Shown in pieces: positions 27,624-36,795 of a stretch of 64,000 nucleotides of DNA (position 1 is the stretch's first letter; the number at the start of each line of letters is the position of its first letter). The stretch comes from Phreatobacter sp. (GTDB lineage Bacteria > Pseudomonadota > Alphaproteobacteria > Rhizobiales > Phreatobacteraceae), in the NCBI RefSeq assembly GCF_022843985.1, contig NZ_JALHMP010000003.1:124001-188000 (forward strand), given 5' to 3'. Position numbers and translations under genes: made by a program. The notes beneath the pieces were generated by a model, which searched no databases, was not told the DNA's origin, and saw only the letters and a program-made list of their open reading frames with translations.

Positions 27624-28949
27624 GTGACCACCGCTCTCGCAGCCTCCCCCGTCGTGACCCATCGCCGCGTGCTCGCCATCGCGGTGCCGATGATCTTCGC
27701 CCATGTGACGACACCGCTGCTCGGCATCGTCAGCGCCACAGCCATCGGGCGGCTCGGCGATGCGACGGCACTGGCTGCAGTCGCCCTCGGCGCCGTCATC
27801 ATCGATGTGATCTTCTGGGCCTTCGCCTTCCTGCGCATGGGCACGATCGGGCTGACGGCGCAGGCGGTCGGTCGCGCCGATGCGGTCGAAAAGCGCGCCG
27901 TCATCGCCCGGGCCCTCATCCTCGCGGTGGCACTCGGGCTGGCGCTGATCGTGCTGCAGAAGCCGCTGCTGTTCCTGTTCTTCACGGCCATGGGCGCCTC
28001 CCCGGCCGTCACCGCCGCGGCCGATACCTATGTGTCGGTCCGCCTGTGGTCGGCGCCGGCGGTCTTCGTCAATTTCGCCGTGCTCGGCTGGCTGATCGGC
28101 CAGGCGCGGACCATGACCGGCCTGGTGCTGCAGATCGTCATCAACGTCGCCAACATGGCGCTGACGGTCGTCTTCGTCTCCGTCCTCGGCCTCGGCATCA
28201 CCGGCGCCGCTACCGCCAATGCCCTGGCCGAATATGGTGGCGCGGCCGTCGGCCTCGTCGTCGTCATGGCCTCACTCGGCTGGCGCTTCGCCGTCCCGTG
28301 GCGGGTCGTCCTCGACCGGGCGCGCATCCTGCGCACCATCGCCATCAACCGCGACATCATGATCCGCACCGCGGCCCTCGTCGGATCCTTCGCCTTCTTC
28401 ACCCGCCAGGGGGCGGTCGGCGGCGATGCGACCCTCGCCGCCAATGCCATACTGATGAATTTCGTCGGCGTCGTCGCCTTCTTCCTCGATGGCTTCGCCA
28501 CATCGGCCGAGCAACTCGGCGGCCAGGCGGTGGGGGCCCGCGACGAAAAGGCCTTCCGCCGGACCCTCTGGCTGTCGAGCCTGTGGGCGATCGTCTTTGG
28601 AACGCTCGCCTCCATCGCCTTCTTCGCCGGCGGGGCGCAGGCCATCGACCTCGTCACGACCTCGGAGGCTGTCAGGGCGGAGGCGCGGCGCTTCCTGCCC
28701 TATATGGCGCTGACGCCCTTCACCGGGGTCATGGCCTTCCTGCTCGACGGCGTCTTCATCGGCGCGACCTGGACCGCCGCCATGCGCAACTGCATGCTGG
28801 CGGCGGCGGCGACCTTCGTCGCGGCCTGGTGGCTGCTCTCCGGCTACGGTAATGACGGGCTGTGGATCGCCTATCTCGTCATGCAGGCCGTGCGCGGCCT
28901 CTATCTCGGCCTCGCCATGCCCGGCCTGATGCGCGCAACCTTCAGGTGA
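27624..28949 (+). CDS. MATE-family multidrug/sodium efflux transporter (DinF-like)
   Basis: A 441-residue inner-membrane exporter with twelve hydrophobic segments in two homologous halves. The N-half begins [19 protein letters not shown] with the MATE/DinF pattern, and the C-half contains [20 protein letters not shown], a typical MATE C-half segment. It would use a cation gradient to expel toxic cations or metabolites. The start is a GTG; no ATG exists in the first helix. Its last 8 nt overlap the convergent pyrD gene. Confidence 0.9.
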   Translation: MTTALAASPVVTHRRVLAIAVPMIFAHVTTPLLGIVSATAIGRLGDATALAAVALGAVIIDVIFWAFAFLRMGTIGLTAQAVGRADAVEKRAVIARALILAVALGLALIVLQKPLLFLFFTAMGASPAVTAAADTYVSVRLWSAPAVFVNFAVLGWLIGQARTMTGLVLQIVINVANMALTVVFVSVLGLGITGAATANALAEYGGAAVGLVVVMASLGWRFAVPWRVVLDRARILRTIAINRDIMIRTAALVGSFAFFTRQGAVGGDATLAANAILMNFVGVVAFFLDGFATSAEQLGGQAVGARDEKAFRRTLWLSSLWAIVFGTLASIAFFAGGAQAIDLVTTSEAVRAEARRFLPYMALTPFTGVMAFLLDGVFIGATWTAAMRNCMLAAAATFVAAWWLLSGYGNDGLWIAYLVMQAVRGLYLGLAMPGLMRATFR

Positions 28950-30021
28950 GGCGCCACTCGGCATTGGCCTTGCCGACGAGGTCGGCGACCGAGGCGACGC
29001 GTTCGCGCACCAGCCGCTGGGCCAGCCCCTGCTTGATCTCCCCGACCAGGCCGAAGCCCTTGAACACCAGGCCCGAATAGAGCTGAACCAGCGTCGCCCC
29101 CGCGGCGATCTTGGCATAGGCGTCCTCGGCCGAGGCGACGCCGCCGACACCGATCAGGGGAAACTGACCCTCGACGCGGCGCCAGGCCTCGGCGAGCATG
29201 ACCGTCGACCGGCCGAAGAGCGGCCGTCCCGACAGGCCGCCGGTCTCCCTGGCGGTCGCCTGGTCCTTCAGGCTCGCCGGGCGGTCGATCGTCGTGTTGG
29301 AGACGATCATGCCGTCGATGCCGCGGCGGCGGCTGACGGCCACCATGTCGTCAAGGCCTTCCAGCGACAGGTCGGGCGCGATCTTGACCAGCACCGGGCG
29401 GCCCGGCGCGGCCTTGTCGCGGGCTTCAAGGCAGCGGGCGAGGACCTCGTCGAGGAAGCTCGCCTGCTGCAGGTCGCGCAGGCCCGGCGTATTCGGCGAG
29501 GAAACGTTGACCGAGAGATAGGACACGTGGGGGCTGAGCTTCTCGACCAGCAGGCCGTAATCGGCGACGCGGTCGGCGGAGTCCTTGTTCGGCCCGATAT
29601 TGACCCCGACGATGCCGCTGCGGCCCGCCCGTTCCGCGAGGCGCCGGGCGACGACGTCAGCGCCGTCGGAATTGAGGCCGTAGCGGTTGATGACCGCTTC
29701 GTCAGGCACGAGGCGGAAGACACGCGGCTTGGCATTGCCGGGCTGGGGCTTCGGCGTGACGCCGCCCACCTCGACGAAGCCGAAGCCGAGCCTGAGCGAC
29801 GCATCGGGCACTTCCGCGTGTTTGTCGAAGCCGGCGGCAAGACCGATCGGATTGGGGAAATGGAGGCCGAAGGCCGAGACAGCAAGGCGCCGGTCATCCG
29901 TGCCGCAGCCCGGCAGCGGCAGGGTCTTCAATGCCGCAATGGCGAGGTTGTGGCCCGTCTCCGGATCCGTGGAGAGCAGAACCGGGCGGACGAGGCGCGA
30001 GGCGAGAGAGAGCAGGGACAT
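28942..30021 (-). CDS. pyrD: Dihydroorotate dehydrogenase (quinone)
   Basis: A 359-residue class-2 enzyme, membrane-associated, oxidising dihydroorotate to orotate with quinone in pyrimidine synthesis. A short N-terminal helical region (about 1-40) is typical of the quinone type. [14 protein letters not shown] begins the FMN barrel, the catalytic serine is in [14 protein letters not shown], and [12 protein letters not shown] binds the FMN phosphate. ATG 30021 gives the normal family length. Confidence 0.95.
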   Translation of the reverse strand: MSLLSLASRLVRPVLLSTDPETGHNLAIAALKTLPLPGCGTDDRRLAVSAFGLHFPNPIGLAAGFDKHAEVPDASLRLGFGFVEVGGVTPKPQPGNAKPRVFRLVPDEAVINRYGLNSDGADVVARRLAERAGRSGIVGVNIGPNKDSADRVADYGLLVEKLSPHVSYLSVNVSSPNTPGLRDLQQASFLDEVLARCLEARDKAAPGRPVLVKIAPDLSLEGLDDMVAVSRRRGIDGMIVSNTTIDRPASLKDQATARETGGLSGRPLFGRSTVMLAEAWRRVEGQFPLIGVGGVASAEDAYAKIAAGATLVQLYSGLVFKGFGLVGEIKQGLAQRLVRERVASVADLVGKANAEWRLT

Positions 30022-30098
30022 GGGTGGTTTCTGGCACCGCGCGGCGGGGCGGGCAAGGGTGGAGGTCAAGAACCCTGCCCTCAGCCCGCCGCGTCACG

Positions 30099-31325
30099 TC
30101 AAATCCGCACGATCTTGGCGTCCACCGGCCATTCCAGCGTCTTCAGCGCCTGGGCGAGGTCCTCGATCAGGTCGTCGGGATCCTCGAGGCCGACGGAGAG
30201 GCGCAGCAGCCCGTCGGTGATGCCCATTTCCAGCTTCTCGGCAGGGGTGAAGCGGTCGTGCGTCGTCGTCGGCGGATGGGTGATGAGGCTCTTGGAATCG
30301 CCGAGGTTGTTGGAAATCCTGATGATGTTCAGCGCGTTGGCGACGCGGAAGGCGCCGGCCTTGCCGCCCTCGACCTCGAAGGCGATCAGCGTCGAGCCGC
30401 CGCGCATCTGGCGCTTGGCGAGCGCGTATTGCGGATGGTCCTTGCGGCCGGGATAGATGACCTTGGTAATGCCCGGCAGCGCGGCCAGCGCATCGGCAAT
30501 CCTGGCCGCGCTGGTCGTCTGGCGTTCGACGCGCAGCGGCAGGGTCTCCAGGCTCTTCAGCACCACCCAGGCGTTGAACGGGCTCATGGCCGGGCCGGTC
30601 TGGCGCAGGTACTGGTAGACATTGTCCTGGATGAACTGCCTCGAGCCGAGGATGACGCCGCCGAGGCAGCGGCCCTGGCCGTCGATGTGCTTGGTGGTGG
30701 AATAAACCACGCAGTCGGCGCCGAGGGCGAGCGGGCTCTGCATCATCGGCGTGGCGAAGACGTTGTCGACGGTGACCTTGATGCCGCTCTTCCTGGCGAT
30801 CGCGACGATGGCGGCGATGTCATAGACCTCGAGGGTCGGATTGGTCGGGCTCTCGAGGAAGAAGACCTTGGTGTTGGGACGCACCGCCGCTTCCCACTGG
30901 GCGAGGTCGGCGCCGTCGACAAGGGTCGACTGCACGCCGAAGCGCGGCAGCAGCGTCTCGATGATGTAGCGACAGGACCCGAACAGCGCCTTGCAGGCCA
31001 CCACATGGTCGCCGGCGGAGAGCTGGCCGAACATGGCGGCGTTCACCGCGGCCATGCCCGTGGCGGTCGCCTTGGCGGCCTCGGCCCCTTCGAGCAGGGC
31101 GATGCGGTCCTCGAACATCTGGACCGTCGGGTTGGAGAAGCGGGCATAGATGAAGCCGGCATCCGTGCCCTTGAAGCGGGCCTCGGCCTGTTCGGCACTG
31201 TCATAGACATGGCCCTGGGTGAGGAAGAGGGCCTCCGACGTCTCGCCGAATTCCGAACGGAGGGTCCCGCCATGGACGAGGCGGGTGGCCGGCCGCATGC
31301 GGGAGGGATCAAAGGGCTTCTTCAT
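30099..31325 (-). CDS. metZ: O-succinylhomoserine (or O-acetylhomoserine) sulfhydrylase
   Basis: A 408-residue Cys/Met-metabolism PLP enzyme. It makes homocysteine directly from acylhomoserine and sulfide. PLP-binding K212 lies in YSTTKHIDGQGR, with the family DNVFATPMMQSPL and SVGLEDPDDL segments. The DGQGRCLGG segment fits MetZ rather than cystathionine enzymes. Its leader contains a SAM-II riboswitch and a terminator, which together identify it as a SAM-repressed methionine-pathway gene. Two in-frame ATGs are close together; 31325 begins the usual MKKPFDPSRMRPATRLVHGG end. Confidence 0.95.
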   Translation of the reverse strand: MKKPFDPSRMRPATRLVHGGTLRSEFGETSEALFLTQGHVYDSAEQAEARFKGTDAGFIYARFSNPTVQMFEDRIALLEGAEAAKATATGMAAVNAAMFGQLSAGDHVVACKALFGSCRYIIETLLPRFGVQSTLVDGADLAQWEAAVRPNTKVFFLESPTNPTLEVYDIAAIVAIARKSGIKVTVDNVFATPMMQSPLALGADCVVYSTTKHIDGQGRCLGGVILGSRQFIQDNVYQYLRQTGPAMSPFNAWVVLKSLETLPLRVERQTTSAARIADALAALPGITKVIYPGRKDHPQYALAKRQMRGGSTLIAFEVEGGKAGAFRVANALNIIRISNNLGDSKSLITHPPTTTHDRFTPAEKLEMGITDGLLRLSVGLEDPDDLIEDLAQALKTLEWPVDAKIVRI

Positions 31326-31368
31326 CGCATCGCTCCTCGTGGCGCGGCGGCGGGACACTTGTCCCCCG

Positions 31369-31406
31369 AAAAAACAGAACCCGACCTGGCAAAAGCCGAG
31401 GCCGGG
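31369..31406 (-). terminator. Attenuator terminator in the metZ leader
   Basis: On the minus strand CCCGGCCTCGG (31406-31396) pairs with CCAGGTCGGG (31389-31380) around a 6-nt loop, with one G-U pair and one bulge. It is followed by TTCTGTTTTTT (31379-31369). The left arm overlaps a competing hairpin in which GGCCGGG of the riboswitch (31426-31420) pairs with CCCGGCC (31406-31400). Confidence 0.7.
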
Positions 31407-31419
31407 TTGATCCCATGCG

Positions 31420-31478
31420 CCCGGCCTTTTAGCGAATTGTTTAGCGTGGTTCGCAAGCCGGCCGGCCAAATCTCCACG
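31420..31478 (-). promoter_or_regulatory. SAM-II riboswitch controlling metZ
   Basis: The minus-strand leader carries the SAM-II layout. Stem P1 is CGTGG/CCACG, the loop begins AGATTTGG, GGCTTGC precedes the P1 3' strand, and CGCTAAAAGGCCGG follows. The last part pairs back with GGCCGGCC in the loop to form the H-type pseudoknot. The GCTAAA-N-CGCTAAAAGG pattern is diagnostic of the class. Binding of S-adenosylmethionine should lower metZ expression. The promoter start predicted from 31490-31518 lies only about 5 nt upstream. Confidence 0.9.
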
Positions 31479-31489
31479 TCGTGGTGAGG

Positions 31490-31518
31490 TTGGTAGGGCG
31501 GCGGTGCGCAGGCGTCAA
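31490..31518 (-). promoter_or_regulatory. Promoter of the metZ riboswitch transcript
   Basis: On the minus strand TTGACG (31518-31513) and the weak -10 TACCAA (31495-31490) are 17 nt apart. The start near 31483 fits the 5' end of the SAM-II aptamer. Confidence 0.45.
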
Positions 31519-31534
31519 GCGGTTTGTTCGTTTT

Positions 31535-31553
31535 GACGAACGTTTCGTTCGTC
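31535..31553. promoter_or_regulatory. Inverted repeat directly upstream of dcd
   Basis: GACGAACG (31535-31542) and CGTTCGTC (31546-31553) form a perfect 8-bp inverted repeat around TTT. It ends immediately before the GGAG of dcd (31554-31557). It could be an operator or a leader hairpin that hides the ribosome-binding site. Confidence 0.45.
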
Positions 31554-31566
31554 GGAGTTGGGGCGC

Positions 31567-32661
31567 ATGCAGGACGACATGGTTCAGGGCATTCTGCCCG
31601 CACAGGCGATCGAGGATCTGGTGGCGCGCGGCGCGATCCGCATCGCCCGGGCGCTCGATGCCGACCAGGTTCAGCCGGCCTCCCTCGACTTGCGCCTCGG
31701 CACCCGCGCCTATCGCATCCGGGCGAGTTTCCTCCCCGGTCCCCATACGACGGTGGCCGACCGGCTGCAGGCTGTCGCCCTGCACGAGATCGACCTGTCG
31801 CGCGGCGCGGTGCTGGAGACGGGCTGCGTCTATCTGGTCGAACTGATGGAGGGGCTGGCCCTGCGCGGCGGCATTTCGGCCACCGCCAATCCGAAGAGCT
31901 CGACCGGCCGGCTCGACGTCTTCACCCGCGTCATCCTCGACCGCGCCCAGGCCTTCGACACGATCCCCGCCGACTATGAGGGGCCGCTCTATCTCGAAGT
32001 CTCGCCGCAGACCTTCCCGATCCTCGTGCGCGCGGGCTCGCGCCTGTCGCAGATCCGCTTCCGCCGCGGCCGCGCCGACCTGACGCTCGACGAGGTCAAT
32101 GGCCTGCAGGAGACCGAGCGGCTGGTGGATACCGGCACGCCGGTGGTGGGGCCGGTCGGCATCGCGGTGACCATCGACCTCCTCGGCGAGGCCTGGGGCG
32201 GGCTCCTCGGCTACCGTGCCAAGCGCCATTCCAGCGTCATCGACGTCGACAGGAAGGCCGCCCACGACGTGCTCGACTTCTGGGAACCGATCCAGGAGCG
32301 CGGCAAGGGCGAGATGATCCTCGACCCCGACGAGTTCTATATCCTCGCCTCGAAGGAGGCCGTGGTGGTGCCGCCGGATTATGCGGCGGAGATGCTGCCC
32401 TTCGATCCCCTCGTCGGGGAATTCCGCGCCCATTATGCCGGCTTCTTCGACCCCGGCTTCGGCCATGCCACCGCCGGCGGCCGCGGCGCGCGCGCCGTGC
32501 TCGAGGTGCGCTCGCGCGAGGTGCCCTTCATCCTCGAACACGGGCAGATCGTGGCGCGTCTCGTCTATGAACGGATGACCGAGCGGCCGCGCACGCTCTA
32601 TGGACAGTCGGGCTCGAACTACCAGGCGCAGGGCCTGAAGCTCTCCAAGCATTTCCGCTGA
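31567..32661 (+). CDS. dcd: 2'-deoxycytidine 5'-triphosphate deaminase, long two-domain form
   Basis: A 364-residue enzyme converting dCTP to dUTP for thymidylate synthesis. It is about twice the usual E. coli length. The first half holds QPASLDLRLG, SSTGRLDVFTRVI and the active-site-like PADYEGPLYLEVSPQTFPI. The second half, from about 190, repeats a dUTPase-like fold with the PF06559-type segment LLGYRAKRHSSVIDVD. This duplicated form is typical of alphaproteobacteria. ATG 31567 follows GGAG by 9 nt; a TTG at 31558 abuts the GGAG and is unlikely. Divergent from metZ. Confidence 0.88.
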   Translation: MQDDMVQGILPAQAIEDLVARGAIRIARALDADQVQPASLDLRLGTRAYRIRASFLPGPHTTVADRLQAVALHEIDLSRGAVLETGCVYLVELMEGLALRGGISATANPKSSTGRLDVFTRVILDRAQAFDTIPADYEGPLYLEVSPQTFPILVRAGSRLSQIRFRRGRADLTLDEVNGLQETERLVDTGTPVVGPVGIAVTIDLLGEAWGGLLGYRAKRHSSVIDVDRKAAHDVLDFWEPIQERGKGEMILDPDEFYILASKEAVVVPPDYAAEMLPFDPLVGEFRAHYAGFFDPGFGHATAGGRGARAVLEVRSREVPFILEHGQIVARLVYERMTERPRTLYGQSGSNYQAQGLKLSKHFR

Positions 32662-32694
32662 TCGGGTCCCACGCGGGCAACCCGGCCGCCGGCG

Positions 32695-33708
32695 CTATGG
32701 TTCCTGTTCTCCACCCGGCACAGGCCTGAAGGAGCCGCCCAAGGCCCTCTTGAGCGTCACCAGCGGGGACTCACCGAAAACATCGCGGTATTCGGTGGAG
32801 AAGCGGGCCACGTTCGAAAAGCCGAGACGATTGGCGGCATCGCGCACCGTCGTGATCTCGCCGCTTTCCAGCAACTGCCGGGCCTGGCGCAGGCGCGCGC
32901 GCTTGATCACAGTGTGCGGCGAGGCTCCCATACGGCGACGGAAGGCGAGTTGCAGGGCGCGGACGCTGACGCCCACGGCCTCGGCGACCTCGGTCACCGT
33001 GAGGGGGGTGTCCATCGCCTCGATCAGTTCCATCGCCCGACTGACCTGATGGGCAGATGGCGGCGCGACATCGTCCGGATCTCCCAGGCCAAGGAAGATG
33101 CCGGCCTGCTCGATGATGAACATCAGCAAGGCCTCTTCGGTCAAACGAAGAGAATGGTTCGCGGCGCGTCTGGCGCGGTGAGCCAGCTGAATGTTCACCA
33201 GGGCAGAACTGACATGGGCATTGAGACCGCGGCCGACCGGACTATCGACCCCGAAAGCCTTCGCCCAGGGCCAGTCATCGCCGATCGGACGATCGATCAG
33301 CAGGCGCGCCATTTCGGTCGCCCTGTCGAAACACATCAGCACCAAGCGGCAATCGGAGTCGGCCGATGCGAAATGCCGTTCTGAGCGCAGCGTGTCGAAG
33401 ATCAGTCCCTGGTCCGGCGCGATGATCATGTCCTCACCTGCCCGGGAGACCCCGACGAGGCCTTTGCTGACGGTTCTGATTCCGATGCAGCGCACGCCAT
33501 TCCGGCTGCAGGCCGTGCTGCCATAACCGTTGAAGGAATCGACCACGAAGGTCGAGCCGTTGGAGACGAACGCGACGTCAAGGGCGAAGGGACCGGGCGC
33601 CGCAGGCCGGATGGATATCCGGCAATTCGTCGAACGCCCGAGTTCGTCGGATGCCTGATCGGCATCGCGATATGCGGCGCTTCCCAACAGCAGCTCACCG
33701 GGAAACAT
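32695..33708 (-). CDS. AraC-family transcriptional regulator
   Basis: A 337-residue regulator. The N-terminal ~220 residues are an AraC-binding-like sensor domain (AraC_binding_2 type, with DSFNGYGSTA). The C-terminal ~100 residues have two helix-turn-helix motifs (LTVTEVAEAVGVSVRALQLA and VRDAANRLGFSNVARFS). Ribosome-binding site AGGAG lies 6 nt before the start. The inducer and targets are unknown, as neighbouring dcd and the chemoreceptor are not typical targets. A perfect palindrome lies just upstream (33723-33739). Confidence 0.9.
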   Translation of the reverse strand: MFPGELLLGSAAYRDADQASDELGRSTNCRISIRPAAPGPFALDVAFVSNGSTFVVDSFNGYGSTACSRNGVRCIGIRTVSKGLVGVSRAGEDMIIAPDQGLIFDTLRSERHFASADSDCRLVLMCFDRATEMARLLIDRPIGDDWPWAKAFGVDSPVGRGLNAHVSSALVNIQLAHRARRAANHSLRLTEEALLMFIIEQAGIFLGLGDPDDVAPPSAHQVSRAMELIEAMDTPLTVTEVAEAVGVSVRALQLAFRRRMGASPHTVIKRARLRQARQLLESGEITTVRDAANRLGFSNVARFSTEYRDVFGESPLVTLKRALGGSFRPVPGGEQEP

Positions 33709-33722
33709 CAGACAGCTCCTAA

Positions 33723-33739
33723 ATCAAATGACATTTGAT
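33723..33739. promoter_or_regulatory. Perfect palindrome upstream of the AraC-type gene (candidate operator)
   Basis: ATCAAATG (33723-33730) and CATTTGAT (33732-33739) are perfect inverted arms around a single A. The site is 15 bp before the regulator's start and just upstream of its AGGAG. AraC proteins usually bind direct repeats, so a dimeric repressor of another family is also possible. Confidence 0.5.
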
Positions 33740-34074
33740 CCCTGCTTTACACAGCGCCGGACCTGCCGCAAGGATATTTTATAAAATCTCGCGATCGCAG
33801 AATTCCTAGGGTGTCTATATTGACCAATTGATGATCCGTCCATGAAAAGGACCGCACATTCATCGCTACTATTGATGAATACGTTTAACGTACCGCTATA
33901 CAAAACGCGAATTCTCATCGATTAACTTCGGATTAACTGAAAATGTGCCTATTTGTCGCATGGCCGACCTGCGACTTTAGGAGAGCCCCGCGTGGTCGCT
34001 CCTCGCCTCTAGGTCATCCCCACGTGCATTGGCGCGCCGGACCGCTGGCCGCGCGCTCCCCGATCCACATATTG
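33740..34074. other. AT-rich intergenic region between the AraC gene and the chemoreceptor gene
   Basis: No gene is supported here. A 64-codon minus frame lacks a ribosome-binding site and normal codon use. It holds the CtrA-type site at 33922-33936 and an inverted repeat TTCATC (33859-33864)/GATGAA (33874-33879) with a 9-nt loop, so it is probably the chemoreceptor promoter region. Confidence 0.55.
33922..33936. promoter_or_regulatory. CtrA-type binding site (TTAA-N7-TTAA) upstream of the chemoreceptor gene
   Basis: TTAA at 33922-33925 and 33933-33936 are separated by exactly 7 nt, the full consensus for the cell-cycle/motility regulator CtrA of alphaproteobacteria. It lies 150 bp before the chemoreceptor start. 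Confidence 0.5.
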
Positions 34075-34086
34075 GAGGCCACCACC

Positions 34087-35793
34087 ATGCTGTCTCTCGG
34101 CGCCGTCAGAACGACCCCGAAAATTCTCGCCCTGGTCATTCTTCTCAATATTGCCATGGTCGTCGTCGGCCTGGTCGGCATTTTCGCGGTGAGCATCGTC
34201 TCGAATGACGCGCAGGAGGCATCGGGGGCCGCCCAGCGCGCCGTCGCCTCGGCCCGAATCAACAGCGGTGTTCTCGCCCTGAACCGCATCGAACTGCTGA
34301 TCGCCGCCGACCCGCGCCCCGAACGGATCCGCGAGCTGACGGCGGATGCCGGTCGGGAAATGGAGCAGACCCGCCAGCGCTTCGACATCATCCGTGCGTC
34401 GACGGCACCGGTCGTACAGGAGGCCCTGCGCAAGGCCGAAACCTCCTTCGAGCCGCTGCGCGCCTCGGTGCAGAGGAGCCTTGCCGCCGCGGCGCAGGTT
34501 CAGGGGGCCATCACCGCCGAGCAGCAGAAACAGCTCGACGAGATGTCGCTGAACAGCCGGCGGCTCATGGTCGAGACGCGCCAGGTGGTTGCGGATATGA
34601 CCAATGTCCTGATCGGACGGTCCACTGAACGCGCCAAGGCCATCCAGGACACTGCGGACGAAAAGGAAAAGCTGCTCTACGTCATCATGGCGATCACCGG
34701 CATCATCGGCATCGGTCTCGGCGTCCTCATCGGCCAGGTTGGCATCGCCCGGCCGATCCGCGCCATCAACGAGACGCTGGCGAGCCTGGCCGAGGGCAAG
34801 TTCGACGTGAAGGTCACGGGGACCGAGCGCAAGGACGAGGTCGGTGACATCGCCCGGGCGGCCGAGATCTTCAAGGCCAACGGCCTCGAGACCAGTCGCC
34901 TGCGCGCCGAACAGGAGGCCGCCAAGGCCCAGCAGGAGCAGCAGCAGAAGGCGATGATGCGCGAGCTCGCCGACCGCTTCGAAGCCTCCGTCGGCGGCAT
35001 CGTCGACATGGTGTCGGCAGCGGCCACCGAGATGCAGGCCACCGCCACGCAGCTCACGGCCTCCGCCCAGGAAGCCTCGGCCCAGTCGACCTCGGTCGCC
35101 AGCGCCGCCGAAGAGGCCGGCGCCAATGTCACCGCCGTCGCCAGTTCGGCGGAGGAGCTCGGTGCCTCGGTGCAGGAGATCGGCCGCCAGGTCGAGCATT
35201 CGGCAAACCTCGCCCGCGGGGCGGTCAAGGAAGCCGATTCCACCAGCGGCATCGTCGCCGAACTGTCGCAGGGCGCCGCCCGCATCGGGGCGATCGTCGA
35301 GATGATCTCGAACATCGCCAGCCAGACCAATCTCCTCGCCCTCAACGCCACCATCGAGGCGGCGCGGGCGGGCGAGGCCGGCAAGGGCTTTGCCGTCGTC
35401 GCCCAGGAGGTCAAGGGCCTTGCCGAGCAGACAGCGAAGGCGACCAGCGAGATCGGTTCGCAGATCGTCTCGATCCAGGAAACGACGCGCAAGGCGGTGG
35501 ACGCCATCGCCGGCATTACCGGGAGCATCCGCTCGATCGACGACGCCAGCTCGTCGATAGCCTCGGCGGTGGAGCAGCAGGGCTCGGCGACCCGCGAGAT
35601 CGTCAACGCGGTCGGCCAGGCCTCGACCGGCACCAGCGAGGTATCCTCCGCCATCACCTCCGTCGCCCAGGCCGCAGCGGAGACCGGCCACGGCGCCTCG
35701 CAGGTGCTCAGCGCCTCCTCCGACCTCGCCCGCCAGGCCGAACGCCTCTCGGCCGAGGTGCGGCAATTCCTCGCCAATGTCAGGGCCGCCTGA
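34087..35793 (+). CDS. Methyl-accepting chemotaxis protein
   Basis: A 568-residue transmembrane chemoreceptor. Membrane helix 1 is about 12-34, the periplasmic four-helix-bundle sensor about 35-195, and helix 2 about 198-218. A HAMP domain follows (about 219-272: [21 protein letters not shown]), then the long coiled-coil signalling domain with the highly conserved hairpin tip [20 protein letters not shown] and [18 protein letters not shown]. There is no C-terminal CheR-binding pentapeptide. GGAGG is 7 nt before ATG 34087. The ligand is unknown. A CtrA-type site upstream suggests it is expressed with motility genes. Confidence 0.95.
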   Translation: MLSLGAVRTTPKILALVILLNIAMVVVGLVGIFAVSIVSNDAQEASGAAQRAVASARINSGVLALNRIELLIAADPRPERIRELTADAGREMEQTRQRFDIIRASTAPVVQEALRKAETSFEPLRASVQRSLAAAAQVQGAITAEQQKQLDEMSLNSRRLMVETRQVVADMTNVLIGRSTERAKAIQDTADEKEKLLYVIMAITGIIGIGLGVLIGQVGIARPIRAINETLASLAEGKFDVKVTGTERKDEVGDIARAAEIFKANGLETSRLRAEQEAAKAQQEQQQKAMMRELADRFEASVGGIVDMVSAAATEMQATATQLTASAQEASAQSTSVASAAEEAGANVTAVASSAEELGASVQEIGRQVEHSANLARGAVKEADSTSGIVAELSQGAARIGAIVEMISNIASQTNLLALNATIEAARAGEAGKGFAVVAQEVKGLAEQTAKATSEIGSQIVSIQETTRKAVDAIAGITGSIRSIDDASSSIASAVEQQGSATREIVNAVGQASTGTSEVSSAITSVAQAAAETGHGASQVLSASSDLARQAERLSAEVRQFLANVRAA

Positions 35794-35874
35794 TCGGCAG
35801 TGACGAAAGGCCGGGATTCGGGCTGCAGCCGCCCGGGTCCCGGCAAGGCCTTCAACGCGACACGGTCAGCCCCG

Positions 35875-36120
35875 ATGAAAAAAACGTCCTTCCGTGTGGT
35901 CGACGCATCCTTCGTGCAGCCGGGCGCTGCGACCTTGATCGCGACGGAGATGCATGTGCTGGCGAGCGCCCTGCAACGCCTGCAGATGCCCATCGCCAAC
36001 GCGCCGTTCCACAATCATGAAGAGCTCAACGTCCAGTTCGCTGTCATGACAAAGACCTACATCGAATTCTTCGCCTGCTATTGCGCAGCCATCCAACGCG
36101 CCCTGGACACATCCGGCTGA
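35875..36120 (+). CDS. Hypothetical small protein
   Basis: An 81-residue soluble, mostly helical protein with two cysteines close together (FFACYCAAIQ). No family recognised and no good ribosome-binding site before ATG 35875. It could be a small orphan gene downstream of the chemoreceptor. A minus-strand frame covers the same region, but the plus-strand composition is more protein-like. Confidence 0.4.
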   Translation: MKKTSFRVVDASFVQPGAATLIATEMHVLASALQRLQMPIANAPFHNHEELNVQFAVMTKTYIEFFACYCAAIQRALDTSG

Positions 36121-36795
36121 GCGTCCGGCGAAACGGATCCCTGATCGGGGCCGGACCAGGGAGGTGACCGGGACGAGGCCAGCGCGCCCAAAGCCGCCGA
36201 CGGGCAACCCTTGCGAACAGCAACGCACTGAGCTCCGGCAAGTCGCCCGTCCTGAGCGGGAAGACCGACCGCGTCTGTCAGGCACCCGCTTCAGGTCTCT
36301 TCTCACTTCTGATATCACACCCTCGCCATTCGACTGACAATGTATCCATTAAACGCAAAACAGTACAGAAAGCGAATTATTGTTTTAAGGTCATAATCAA
36401 ACTATTTATATTGAAATTTTACAAACTCTGGCTCAGACTTTCCAATCACAACATTACTCTTCCGCATGGGAAATTCGGCGCGATCTCGTCAAACCAAGAT
36501 GCACTTACATGATGGGTGGTGAGATAATCCGGACGATCTCCGGTTCGCGGACCTGCCTCTGCGGCATGGCGCGGCATCCCTGCGGCGCGCCCCATCGCGA
36601 CACGATCGCAGCAGCTCATGCGCAGAGCCAACAGCCCCGCCCCAATCTCCGAGAATGCCGGCCGGAGGGCGGGTCCCTGCGTCGGGAGCGATGCCGGGTG
36701 CCTTCCGCCGTTCTGGCGCGCGCCGGTTTCACAGGTCGTTACAGAATCACATGGCCCGGCCGTTGCCATGCGATCTCAGAGGGGCGTGGCACGGC
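36121..36795. other. Intergenic region, partly AT-rich, no supportable gene
   Basis: The 36310-36480 part is clearly AT-rich and probably contains the promoter of the HD-GYP gene, but no clean -35/-10 pair stands out. Open frames over 36446-36795 lack ribosome-binding sites and family features. Confidence 0.5.

Noticed and set aside
31526-31550. Possible alphaproteobacterial LexA box (GTTC-N7-GTTC) upstream of dcd
   Set aside because: The GTTC copies are 17 nt apart rather than 7, so the motif does not fit.
33724-33918. 64-codon minus-strand ORF upstream of the AraC gene
   Set aside because: It overlaps the palindrome and AT-rich promoter region, has no ribosome-binding site and no family likeness.
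36446-36769. 107-codon minus-strand ORF in the gap before the HD-GYP gene
   Set aside because: No ribosome-binding site, no family features, and composition typical of chance frames in GC-rich DNA.
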